Assembly: GCA_003456035.1 (NCBI GenBank)
Contig: DMPJ01000115.1
Coordinates: 634 to 18,194, forward strand
DNA: 17,561 nucleotides
From: Planktothrix sp. UBA8402
GTDB taxonomy: Bacteria; Cyanobacteriota; Cyanobacteriia; Cyanobacteriales; Microcoleaceae
Direction of reading: 5' to 3'
Numbering within the stretch: position 1 is the stretch's first letter; every line of letters starts with the position of its first letter. This document shows positions 1 through 6,439 of the stretch, one piece after another. A program made the position numbers and the translations under genes. A model generated the notes under the pieces. That model saw only the letters and a program-made list of their open reading frames with translations. It had not been told where the DNA came from and did not search any database.

Positions 1-71
1 CCTTGAGATGAATCTTTGCCACGGACGGTAAGAACGATTTCGGGACTTTGAGGAAGGGTGTAGCGAACCAT
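1..71 (-). CDS. N-terminal 23 codons of an unidentified protein (partial)
   Basis: An ATG at 71-69 on the minus strand opens a frame that runs off the left edge without a stop. The visible peptide begins MVRYTLPQSPEIVLTVRGKD. It has no recognisable motif, signal peptide or membrane segment, so no function can be assigned. A TATAAT hexamer lies about 37 bases upstream of the ATG, which fits a gene start here. No clear Shine-Dalgarno sequence is visible. The rest of the gene lies outside the window. Confidence 0.5.
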   Translation of the reverse strand, partial: MVRYTLPQSPEIVLTVRGKDSSQ

Positions 72-107
72 ATTGACACAAACTGCCTACTATAACTATT
101 AGTCTCT

Positions 108-113
108 ATTATA
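108..113 (-). promoter_or_regulatory. candidate -10 box for the left-edge gene
   Basis: Read on the minus strand this is a perfect TATAAT, 36 bases before the ATG of the left-edge gene. No good -35 hexamer is present at the normal distance (TACAAA-like at best), so the call rests on the -10 match and its position. Confidence 0.3.
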
Positions 114-232
114 GCAAAGATTAGGTTAAGTTTGTATACAAATTTTGAATTAATATTTGCAAAAAAATCCCTCTAACGCTTAAAATGTTCTCAGGATCAA
201 ATAGATTGAATAATTTTTATTGAGTTTGAACT

Positions 233-484
233 ATGAAAGAACAATTGATTAAATGGTTAAATCTAGTTTTGGTGGCAAATGTTTTTTTTGTATTATTTAG
301 TTTTTTTTGGTTAGTGGTTGCGGTTTTAGGACATTCTTTTAAACTCAATCTGGGATTGGATTTATGGTATAAACTTTGGCAACCTGTATTTACTCCAGCG
401 ATTGGAATTTTAATGGGCGGGGCGATTTTGAGTTGGGTAATTAGTAAAATTAACCAATTATTTTTTAGTCCCAAATCCGATTAA
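233..484 (+). CDS. small two-helix membrane protein, function unknown (83 aa)
   Basis: This frame encodes an 83-residue hydrophobic protein. It has one long membrane segment at about residues 9-35 (rich in F, V and L) and a second at about 54-75 (PAIGILMGGAILSWVI). A short soluble loop joins them, and charged tips (MKEQ at the N-terminus, SPKSD at the C-terminus) flank them. It belongs to no family I can name. The two clean transmembrane segments with polar ends, the ATG start and the hairpin 13 bases after the stop suggest a real gene. The antisense reading in the same place is a shadow. It could be an inner-membrane accessory subunit, but nothing here says of what. Confidence 0.6.
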   Translation: MKEQLIKWLNLVLVANVFFVLFSFFWLVVAVLGHSFKLNLGLDLWYKLWQPVFTPAIGILMGGAILSWVISKINQLFFSPKSD

Positions 485-496
485 TCCTGAAATTAA

Positions 497-526
497 GGTT
501 GGGTTTAGAGATTATAAAACCCAACC
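497..526. terminator. 10-bp hairpin between converging small genes
   Basis: GGTTGGGTTT (497-506) pairs perfectly with AAACCCAACC (517-526) around a 10-base loop. It lies just after the stop of the + strand membrane protein (484) and just after the stop of the - strand 33-aa gene (549). The + strand side is followed only by a short CCTTT. It could therefore serve as a bidirectional terminator, though it lacks a long T-run. Confidence 0.55.
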
Positions 527-548
527 CTTTCGGAAATTTTTTATCCCT

Positions 549-650
549 TTAAGAATAAGGAATAATCAGGAATATTCCCCAAGCTAAAAGGGAAAAAATT
601 AAAAGAAAACCAATTCGCCAGAAAAAGCGATCGCGTTCATACTTTGTCAT
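549..650 (-). CDS. 33-aa single-helix membrane miniprotein
   Basis: Reading the minus strand from ATG at 650 to TAA at 551-549 gives a 33-residue peptide. It starts MTKYERDRFFWRIGF and ends in a hydrophobic stretch finishing LIIPYS. This is a charged head (K, E, R, D, R, R) of about 12 residues followed by one membrane segment of about 20 residues. A GCAGG sequence sits 9 bases before the ATG as a modest ribosome-binding site. The gene lies about 50 bases downstream of gatB on the same strand and just upstream of a strong hairpin, so it may be the last gene of a gatB transcript. The layout resembles small membrane subunits of cyanobacterial complexes, but I cannot identify it. Short length keeps confidence moderate. 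Confidence 0.5.
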   Translation of the reverse strand: MTKYERDRFFWRIGFLLIFSLLAWGIFLIIPYS

Positions 651-701
651 CGGTTTAAACCTGCTTTTAATCTTAGGAAATTTTGGTTATTTTAGTTTAA
701 C

Positions 702-2210
702 CTAACCTTCCGAAATTGCTGATTTTTTTAGTCTTTCTCCTAATAGTTGATTCGTCAGTTTTGGATCTGCCCGTCCTTCGGTTTTTTTCATAATTTGACC
801 AACAAAAAATCCTTGAAGTCTGGTTTTCCCAGCGTGATATTGTTCTAATTCCTTGGGATTTTCTACCAAAACTTGATCAATAATTTCTGCTAAGGCTTTA
901 GGATCAGATAATTGAATTAATCCTTTGGTTTCAACTAATGCTTTAGGAGATCCGCCTTGGGTTAAGAGTTCGGGTAATAAATCCTTAGCAATTTTACCGC
1001 TAATAGTTCCGGCTTCAATTAAAGCAATTAATTCTGCTAATCCTTCCGGTTTTAAGGTGACTTCAGTAACACTGCATTTTTCATTTTTGATATGGGCAGT
1101 AATATCACCCATAATCCAATTTACCGCTTGTTTAATATTAGCTCCGGCGGCAATTGTGGCTTCAAAATATTTAGAAATAGGGTGATCATCCGTTAATACA
1201 CGGGTATCGTAGGGGGATAATCCTAATTCTGATTCATAGCGATGGCGTTTTTCTGCGGGGAGTTCTGGTAATTGAGATTTCCAGGTTTTTAATTGTTCAG
1301 CAGATACTTGAATTGGGGGAAGATCGGGTTCAGGAAAATAGCGATAATCGCTTGATCCTTCCTTTTTACGCATACTAATTGTCCGTTGACTTCCTTCTTC
1401 CCATAAACGAGTTTCTTGAACAATTTTTTCCCCGGTTTCAATCGCTTTAATTTGCCGTTCGATTTCATGATCAATCGCCCGTTGAATAGCACTAAAAGAG
1501 TTCATATTTTTGATTTCAACTTTAGTTCCGAACTCTTTTTGCCCCACCGGACGCACGGAAATATTAACATCACATCGCAGTGAACCTTCTTGCATATTGC
1601 CATCACTAACGCCCAAATAACGCATAATTCGACGCACTTCTTGGGCATATTCGGCGGCTTCTTGTCCCGAACGGATATCAGGTTCAGAAACAATTTCAGC
1701 TAAAGCAATTCCGGCTCGGTTATAATCAACCATAGAATAGGTGGAACCGGAAAGGCGATCGCTGCCACCATGAACTAATTTTCCCGCATCTTCTTCGATA
1801 TGTAAGCGAGTAATTCCAATAGTTTTGCGAGTTGCACTGCCATCTTCATCGACAATTTCTATTTCTAAATGACCATTTATGGCAATGGGTAAATCATATT
1901 GAGAAATTTGATAATTTTTGGGCAAATCAGGATAAAAATATTGTTTGCGATCGAATTTACTGTAAGAAGCAATTTCACAATTCAGGGCTAACCCGGCTTT
2001 TACCGCATATTCTAAGACTTTTTCATTTAATACAGGTAGCACGCCAGGTAATCCCATACAAATCGGATCAATATTCATATTAGGATCAGCCCCAAATTTC
2101 GTGGAAGAATTGGAGAAAATCTTGGTTTCGGTGTTCAATTGACAATGGGTTTCTAACCCAATAATCGCTTCGTAATCCGTTTTAACAGGTGCAGTAGCAG
2201 TCATAGACAT
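702..2210 (-). CDS. gatB: Asp-tRNA(Asn)/Glu-tRNA(Gln) amidotransferase subunit B
   Basis: GatB binds misacylated Glu-tRNA(Gln) or Asp-tRNA(Asn) and activates the acyl group with ATP. GatA supplies ammonia, so together with GatC the cytosolic complex makes correctly charged Gln-tRNA or Asn-tRNA. The protein has 502 residues, the normal length. The N-terminal cradle domain starts with the family motif GLETHCQL (about 18-25). The [17 protein letters not shown] segment (about 163-179) corresponds to the conserved catalytic-domain signature. The last 150 residues form the helical/YqeY tRNA-binding tail, including the [17 protein letters not shown] motif. Two starts are close (ATG at 2210 and at 2204); the first is used here and neither has a strong Shine-Dalgarno. 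A TTGACA at 2280-2275 and a TACAAT at 2246-2241 lie upstream but 28 bases apart, so they are not an obvious promoter pair. gatA and gatC are not in the window, which is usual for cyanobacteria. Confidence 0.97.
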   Translation of the reverse strand: MSMTATAPVKTDYEAIIGLETHCQLNTETKIFSNSSTKFGADPNMNIDPICMGLPGVLPVLNEKVLEYAVKAGLALNCEIASYSKFDRKQYFYPDLPKNYQISQYDLPIAINGHLEIEIVDEDGSATRKTIGITRLHIEEDAGKLVHGGSDRLSGSTYSMVDYNRAGIALAEIVSEPDIRSGQEAAEYAQEVRRIMRYLGVSDGNMQEGSLRCDVNISVRPVGQKEFGTKVEIKNMNSFSAIQRAIDHEIERQIKAIETGEKIVQETRLWEEGSQRTISMRKKEGSSDYRYFPEPDLPPIQVSAEQLKTWKSQLPELPAEKRHRYESELGLSPYDTRVLTDDHPISKYFEATIAAGANIKQAVNWIMGDITAHIKNEKCSVTEVTLKPEGLAELIALIEAGTISGKIAKDLLPELLTQGGSPKALVETKGLIQLSDPKALAEIIDQVLVENPKELEQYHAGKTRLQGFFVGQIMKKTEGRADPKLTNQLLGERLKKSAISEG

Positions 2211-2324
2211 CCATTAGAATTTGATTAACAACTATTCTCTATTGTAGCTTTATCGAGGGAGTTAGAGTTATTTTTGTCAAAATCTGTGAGTCGATCACAG
2301 GGAAGTCTGATCGGAAAATAAATT

Positions 2325-2353
2325 TTAACAGACCAAATACTGTAATATATTAA
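2325..2353 (+). promoter_or_regulatory. candidate promoter of egtD
   Basis: TTAACA (2325-2330) and TATTAA (2348-2353) are separated by 17 bases and lie 27 bases before the egtD ATG. The overlapping TATATT at 2346-2351 is an alternative -10. The AT-rich surroundings make chance matches likely, hence the low confidence. Confidence 0.3.
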
Positions 2354-2380
2354 TCATAAGCTGAGTTTGTATCTTTTATC

Positions 2381-3409
2381 ATGGTAATTTCCAATTCTCC
2401 CCTAGTATCACCAGATAAGTACATGGGGGTTAACCCTCGGTTAAAAATTGAAACCTTTCAGGAAAAATGCCCCGTTGCTGCTGGAGAGGATGTGATCAAA
2501 GGGCTAACCCAAACGCCAAAAACCTTGCCGGCTAAATATTTTTATGATGATCGCGGATCATTATTATTTGAAAAAATTTGTGCGTTACCCGAATATTATG
2601 TAACCCGCACAGAAGCAAAGATTTTACAAGATTATGCCTCAGAAATTGCCCATTTAACAGGCCCTTGTGAAATCGTAGAATTAGGAAGCGGAAGTTCTAC
2701 AAAAACTCGGATTTTATTAGAGGCTTATCAAGAGTTAGATCATCCACTTCATTATTTACCAATTGATATTAGTGGCGGAATTTTAGAACAAAGTGCTTAT
2801 GATCTTCTCAAAGATTACCCTAAGCTGAATATTCATGGAATTGTTAGCACCTATGAAACAGCTTTAAAAAATCTAAATCCATCTCCCTTACCTGCCCGAA
2901 TGATTGGCTTTATTGGCAGTACCTTGGGCAATTTAAAACCGTCAGAATGCCATGTTTTCTTTTCCCATATTGTCGAGGCTTTGCAACAGGGGGATTATTT
3001 TTTATTGGGAGTTGATTTACACAAATCTGAATCAATTTTAGTACCTGCTTATGATGATAGTCAAGGGGTGACGGCAGAATTTAACTTGAATATACTCCGA
3101 CATTTAAACAATATCTTTGAAGGAAATTTTAATTTACAGCAATTTGAACATTGGGCATTTTATAATCAAACCGAACATCAAATTGAAATGCACTTAAAAA
3201 GTTTGCGATCGCAAACAGTGGAACTTAAAAAGCTGAATTTAGCGATTGAATTGGCCACAGACGAAACGATTCATACTGAAATTTCTCGCAAGTTTGAACT
3301 AGAAAAAATCCAAGAAGAATTACGGGATTTAGGGTTAGTTTCCCTGAAGACTTGGACAGACGAAAATCAATGGTTTGGTTTGATTTTGTGTCAATTACAA
3401 GGAAATTAA
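2381..3409 (+). CDS. egtD: L-histidine N(alpha)-methyltransferase (ergothioneine synthesis)
   Basis: EgtD adds three methyl groups from S-adenosylmethionine to the alpha-amino group of histidine. The product, hercynine, is the first intermediate of the antioxidant ergothioneine. The 342-residue protein has the family pattern throughout. PAKYFYDDRGSLLFEKI (about 50-66) and LPEYYVTRTEAKIL (69-82) form the histidine-binding front. ELGSGSSTKT (100-109) is the SAM-binding motif I. GFIGSTLGNL (176-185) carries the conserved Asn (N184), and HTEISRKF (298-305) carries the Glu/Ser pair (E300, S302). These residues correspond to Asn166, Glu282 and Ser284 described for mycobacterial EgtD. The partner oxygenase gene egtB is not adjacent; the neighbours gatB and an LCP protein are unrelated. 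The ATG at 2381 has no obvious Shine-Dalgarno. An in-frame ATG at residue 15 is possible but would remove little. The gene converges on the LCP gene across a hairpin. Confidence 0.95.
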   Translation: MVISNSPLVSPDKYMGVNPRLKIETFQEKCPVAAGEDVIKGLTQTPKTLPAKYFYDDRGSLLFEKICALPEYYVTRTEAKILQDYASEIAHLTGPCEIVELGSGSSTKTRILLEAYQELDHPLHYLPIDISGGILEQSAYDLLKDYPKLNIHGIVSTYETALKNLNPSPLPARMIGFIGSTLGNLKPSECHVFFSHIVEALQQGDYFLLGVDLHKSESILVPAYDDSQGVTAEFNLNILRHLNNIFEGNFNLQQFEHWAFYNQTEHQIEMHLKSLRSQTVELKKLNLAIELATDETIHTEISRKFELEKIQEELRDLGLVSLKTWTDENQWFGLILCQLQGN

Positions 3410-3449
3410 GCAGAATTGTTGACGGTTGGCTGTGACGATTGATAGAAAT

Positions 3450-3475
3450 GGTGCGTGCGCTTTCGCTTACGCACC
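3450..3475. repeat. palindromic hairpin in a convergent gene junction
   Basis: GGTGCGT (3450-3456) pairs with ACGCACC (3469-3475). Inner GCG/CGC pairing (3457-3459 with 3464-3466) continues the stem. It sits in the 77-base gap between the ends of egtD (+) and the LCP gene (-), is markedly richer in GC than its surroundings, and could work as a bidirectional terminator. From memory, similar GGTGCGT..ACGCACC palindromes are scattered through filamentous cyanobacterial genomes. Only one copy is visible here, so that part is not shown by this window. Confidence 0.55.
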
Positions 3476-3486
3476 CTACGGGACAA

Positions 3487-4788
3487 TTATTTGAGCCAAT
3501 CTTCTCCGACTCTAATGGTTAAATCTGAGCCGATTTCCCCGGTTGAGGAGGATTTGAGTTCACCTAAACCTAGGGTTTTTTGCATTAGTTTAGCCGCCCC
3601 TAAATCTCCTCCTTGAACAATAATTTGGGTTTTCAGTTGTTGAGTAGATTCAATTGGAGCTAAATAAACTTGATTAAAACCTTTATCGGATAAAAAATTG
3701 AGCATTTTCTCGGCGGATTTAGGATGACTAGAAACATTTTGAATCGCAATTTTTAAATCCTTGGATAAAGTCTCATAAGCAGAAGGTTCGTAGGCACTTT
3801 TTAAGGTATATCCGGTTGAATCTAAACGAAAATATTGATACATAACGCGATCGCGTCCCCGTTCATCAATTAACCAATAACTACTATTAGAATCCTCAGA
3901 ACTAGAGCGACCAGGTAACATTACCATTTTAAAATTCTGCGGTTCCAGATTCAAACCAAAATTAACTAAGGTTAAAATTTCTTCAAAGTTTAAATTAGTA
4001 TCAATATATTTTTGCATAATCCGAATAATTTCGGGAACACGAGGTAAAACCCTCGGATCTTTAAGTCGAACTAAAATCGCTTCCATTAATGCTTGTTGAC
4101 GCTGTACCCGACCTAAATCTCCATAACCATCCCCCCGAAACCTAACAAATTGATCCGCTTGTTCGCCATTAATTGTTTGCCAACCAGGAGCTAAATCAAT
4201 TTTTAATTGTTGGGTTTTATCTTGATAGGACATGGGTTGAGGAATATAAACTTCTACTCCTCCTAAAAAATTAACTAATTCTCGAAATGCACCGCTACTA
4301 ACCCGAATATAACGGTTAACTTCAACTTTATTTAATATATTTTGAATCACTTCTTTTGCTAATTTAGGGCCGCCCCAATAATTGGCTTCATTAATTTTTC
4401 CCGTACCATAACCCGGAATTTGAACTTGAGTATCCCGGGGTATTGATAACAGACTTACGGATTTATCTTGGGGTTGAAAATGGACAAATAACACCGTATC
4501 ACTGCGACCTTTAAACAGATCGGGAGAGGCGGAAGAAATGTTGGGGTTGCCATCAATTCCCAAGACTAAAATATTAACTGGACGAGATAAACTATATTTA
4601 AACCGATGTTGCCATAACCCATCTAAAATATTAGATTCCGGCTCAGTAAAATCAAATTTTTCAGGAGCTAATAAGGCTGTCATTGCCCCTAGAATTGCTG
4701 AGGTACTGGCTAGTAATAAAACAATAAAACTAAAAAAGAATAATTGCAGAAATTTGGGTTTTTTACGCGAAGGGAAGGGAGAAGTCAT
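3487..4788 (-). CDS. LytR-CpsA-Psr (LCP) family cell-wall glycopolymer ligase with LytR_C tail
   Basis: LCP proteins move lipid-pyrophosphate-linked glycopolymers onto peptidoglycan (or related acceptors) at the outer face of the plasma membrane. This 433-residue protein starts with a short basic tail and one membrane anchor (about residues 13-38), so the rest should be outside the cytoplasm. The LCP domain runs from about 70 to 250. It includes VNILVLGIDG (71-80), SDTVLFVHF (96-104), LLSIPRDTQVQIPGYGTGKI (113-132) with the conserved Arg118-Asp119 pair, and the pyrophosphate-contacting block VRFRGDGYGDLGRVQRQQ (215-232). Residues about 345-430 match the LytR_C domain often attached in cyanobacteria and actinobacteria (LKIAIQNVSS onward). 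In cyanobacteria the substrate is not established; cell-wall polysaccharide or exopolysaccharide anchoring is an inference. The start at 4788 puts the anchor at the right place. A 126-base gap separates it from the HEAT-repeat gene upstream on the same strand. Confidence 0.92.
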   Translation of the reverse strand: MTSPFPSRKKPKFLQLFFFSFIVLLLASTSAILGAMTALLAPEKFDFTEPESNILDGLWQHRFKYSLSRPVNILVLGIDGNPNISSASPDLFKGRSDTVLFVHFQPQDKSVSLLSIPRDTQVQIPGYGTGKINEANYWGGPKLAKEVIQNILNKVEVNRYIRVSSGAFRELVNFLGGVEVYIPQPMSYQDKTQQLKIDLAPGWQTINGEQADQFVRFRGDGYGDLGRVQRQQALMEAILVRLKDPRVLPRVPEIIRIMQKYIDTNLNFEEILTLVNFGLNLEPQNFKMVMLPGRSSSEDSNSSYWLIDERGRDRVMYQYFRLDSTGYTLKSAYEPSAYETLSKDLKIAIQNVSSHPKSAEKMLNFLSDKGFNQVYLAPIESTQQLKTQIIVQGGDLGAAKLMQKTLGLGELKSSSTGEIGSDLTIRVGEDWLK

Positions 4789-4914
4789 AAGCTGATTTAA
4801 CGATAACTTTTAATTGAAACATCGAAACTGAAAATCTATCCTCTAACAGTTGGGTGCATTTGTCAAGACAATTTAATCATCTTTGATATTCTCCATTCCC
4901 TTTTGATCAAATCC

Positions 4915-5598
4915 TTAAGATATTAACCCCGATTGTTGTAGCCTTTCTCTGGAAATTTTAGCAGATTCAGCCACTTGAGCATGACTATCTTTGGCTAAAT
5001 AATTCAAAGCAGAAAGGCTTTTTGGCGTGACCAGATGACCCAAGGCTTCCGCTAATCGTTGCCTAACTAACCAATCTTCAGCTTGAGCAAATCGCAGAAT
5101 TTGATCAACAGATTCAACATCTTTAATTTCTCCAATTGCGGCAATTGCAGCTTGATGTAAAATCACTTCATCACTCTCTAATGCGGCTAACAAAACATCC
5201 CGGGCGCGAATATCTTTTAGATTCCCAAGGGATACCGCCGCGCTAAATCTAACTAGCCAATCTGTATCCTCATAAAAAGCTCTAACTAAAGGTTCAAATG
5301 CCCGAATATCTTCCAGATAACCCAAGGCACCTGCTGCATCGGCTCTTACCCCATAATCGGGATCATTTTCTAATAGTTTCACCAACAGAGGATAGCATTC
5401 TTCTGTTGGTTTAATTCCTAGGGCAAAAATTGCCATTGATCGCACTTGTAAACTTTCATCATTTAGCACTTTTTTAATTAAAGGAACAGCATCCTCTGGA
5501 GGAACATTTCTCAAAGAAGCTAAGGCTAATAGACGATCTCGTAAGTTTTTGCTATCTAGCTGATGGGCAATATTTTCTAAATTCAATGGTTGATTCAT
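4915..5598 (-). CDS. HEAT-repeat protein, related to phycobilisome NblB/CpcE-type scaffolds
   Basis: The protein (227 aa from the ATG at 5598) is an array of about six HEAT repeats of roughly 31 residues. Each has the pattern of two short helices with D-x-x-V-R or W-L-V-R at the turn, for example DYGVRADAAGALGYLEDIRA and DWLVRFSAAVSLGNLKDIRA. Such arrays are binding scaffolds, not enzymes by themselves. In cyanobacteria short proteins of this type include the NblB and CpcE/PecE families, which act on phycobiliproteins or their bilins. The length and spacing fit that group, but an exact assignment would need a tree. A TTG at 5640 would add 14 residues (MTIISKDLVKPDLQ) outside the repeat fold. 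I prefer the ATG because a TATAAT lies inside that extension. The gene follows the TPMT-family gene on the same strand at a distance of about 70 bases. Confidence 0.85.
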   Translation of the reverse strand: MNQPLNLENIAHQLDSKNLRDRLLALASLRNVPPEDAVPLIKKVLNDESLQVRSMAIFALGIKPTEECYPLLVKLLENDPDYGVRADAAGALGYLEDIRAFEPLVRAFYEDTDWLVRFSAAVSLGNLKDIRARDVLLAALESDEVILHQAAIAAIGEIKDVESVDQILRFAQAEDWLVRQRLAEALGHLVTPKSLSALNYLAKDSHAQVAESAKISRERLQQSGLIS

Positions 5599-5629
5599 TT
5601 GTAAATCAGGTTTAACTAAATCTTTACTT

Positions 5630-5635
5630 ATTATA
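5630..5635 (-). promoter_or_regulatory. candidate -10 box for the HEAT-repeat gene
   Basis: A perfect TATAAT read on the minus strand, 31 bases before the ATG at 5598. The -35 region is poor. If used, it excludes the upstream TTG start and shows the gene can be transcribed separately from the methyltransferase gene before it. Confidence 0.3.
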
Positions 5636-5667
5636 GTCAAATTATAAAAAATTTGCCGAACGAATTG

Positions 5668-6321
5668 CTAGAGTTTTTGATCAACCGCAAAATGTCCCCA
5701 ATGTTCTTCCCCTTGACGGTTAGGCGTTGATTCAGTTACGAGATGGAGGGAAAGAATCTGAAATTTCCCTTGAAAATACTGTCGAATTTCCGCCGGGGTG
5801 ATCCCAAAAGGTGGCCCTCCGGCGCGGGAATGGGTAAAAAATAACCCGAATAATTGCCCATTTGGTTTAAGAATTGACTCAACTAAATCTACATAATTAG
5901 AGCGTTTATCTGGGGAAACTGCACAAAAACAAGTATGTTCAATTACATAATCAAACTGTCCTAAAAACTCCTGGGGTAAGTCAAAAATATCCTTTTGTAA
6001 AAATTGCGCCGAAGTGGGTAAATGTTCTCCAGAGCCCTTTAAAATTGACGATTTATTGATTAATAATTGTTGATATTCTAATCCGTCTTTAATCGCAGAA
6101 GCCGCAAAATCAAACCCAATCACCTCAAATCCATAACTGGCAAATAATAGGGCATCATAACCCCGTCCACAGCCTAAAACCGCCGTTTTCCCTGGGAGTG
6201 GAACTTCCGAAGATTGCAAAAACCGAACAAATGGCGGGGCGGGTTCTCCTAAGTCCCAGCCTGTGGTTCCCCGTTGATAGCGTTCTTCCCAAAAATTTCC
6301 TTCATTCACTGATACAATCAT
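5668..6321 (-). CDS. TPMT-family class I SAM-dependent methyltransferase
   Basis: The 217-residue protein matches the thiopurine/thiol methyltransferase family, which methylates sulfur, selenium, tellurium or halide acceptors with SAM. The family opening FWEERYQRGTTGWDLGEPAP is at residues 10-29. Motif I, AVLGCGRGYDALLFA, is at 47-61, with the post-I acidic residue in GFEVIGFDFA (63-72). The block FDYVIEHTCFCAVSPDKR (about 123-140) is typical of the family. The PFGITPAEIRQYF segment near the C-terminus belongs to the fold's last helix. The natural acceptor cannot be told from sequence: plant relatives methylate halides and thiocyanate, bacterial ones selenite or tellurite. It is a single-domain cytosolic enzyme. 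It is divergent from the CBS histidine kinase, with 118 bases between the two starts, and lies upstream of the HEAT-repeat gene. Two adjacent 10-base direct repeats (AAGTTAAAtt/AAGTTAAAct, 6341-6360) lie in its upstream region. Confidence 0.9.
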   Translation of the reverse strand: MIVSVNEGNFWEERYQRGTTGWDLGEPAPPFVRFLQSSEVPLPGKTAVLGCGRGYDALLFASYGFEVIGFDFAASAIKDGLEYQQLLINKSSILKGSGEHLPTSAQFLQKDIFDLPQEFLGQFDYVIEHTCFCAVSPDKRSNYVDLVESILKPNGQLFGLFFTHSRAGGPPFGITPAEIRQYFQGKFQILSLHLVTESTPNRQGEEHWGHFAVDQKL

Positions 6322-6370
6322 AACTGTTTTGTTGTTGAATAAGTTAAATTAAGTTAAACTAATTAGAGAC

Positions 6371-6397
6371 TTGATAGCCTCCTGCTGATTTTATACT
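6371..6397 (+). promoter_or_regulatory. candidate promoter of the CBS histidine kinase
   Basis: TTGATA (6371-6376, five of six to TTGACA) and TATACT (6392-6397, five of six to TATAAT) are separated by 15 bases, two short of ideal. They lie 42 bases before the start codon. This is the only recognisable pair in the divergent gap. Confidence 0.35.
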
Positions 6398-6439
6398 ATT
6401 AGAAATCCCGTGTTTTTTCCCACGAACTAGAGTATTATT

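Noticed and set aside
217..474. Minus-strand frame opposite the 83-aa membrane protein
   Set aside because: Its composition lacks any domain or membrane pattern, whereas the plus strand gives two clean transmembrane helices.
6341..6360. Two adjacent AAGTTAAA-type repeats as an operator of the TPMT/kinase divergent gap
   Set aside because: Only two AT-rich copies; such repeats are expected by chance in this base composition.
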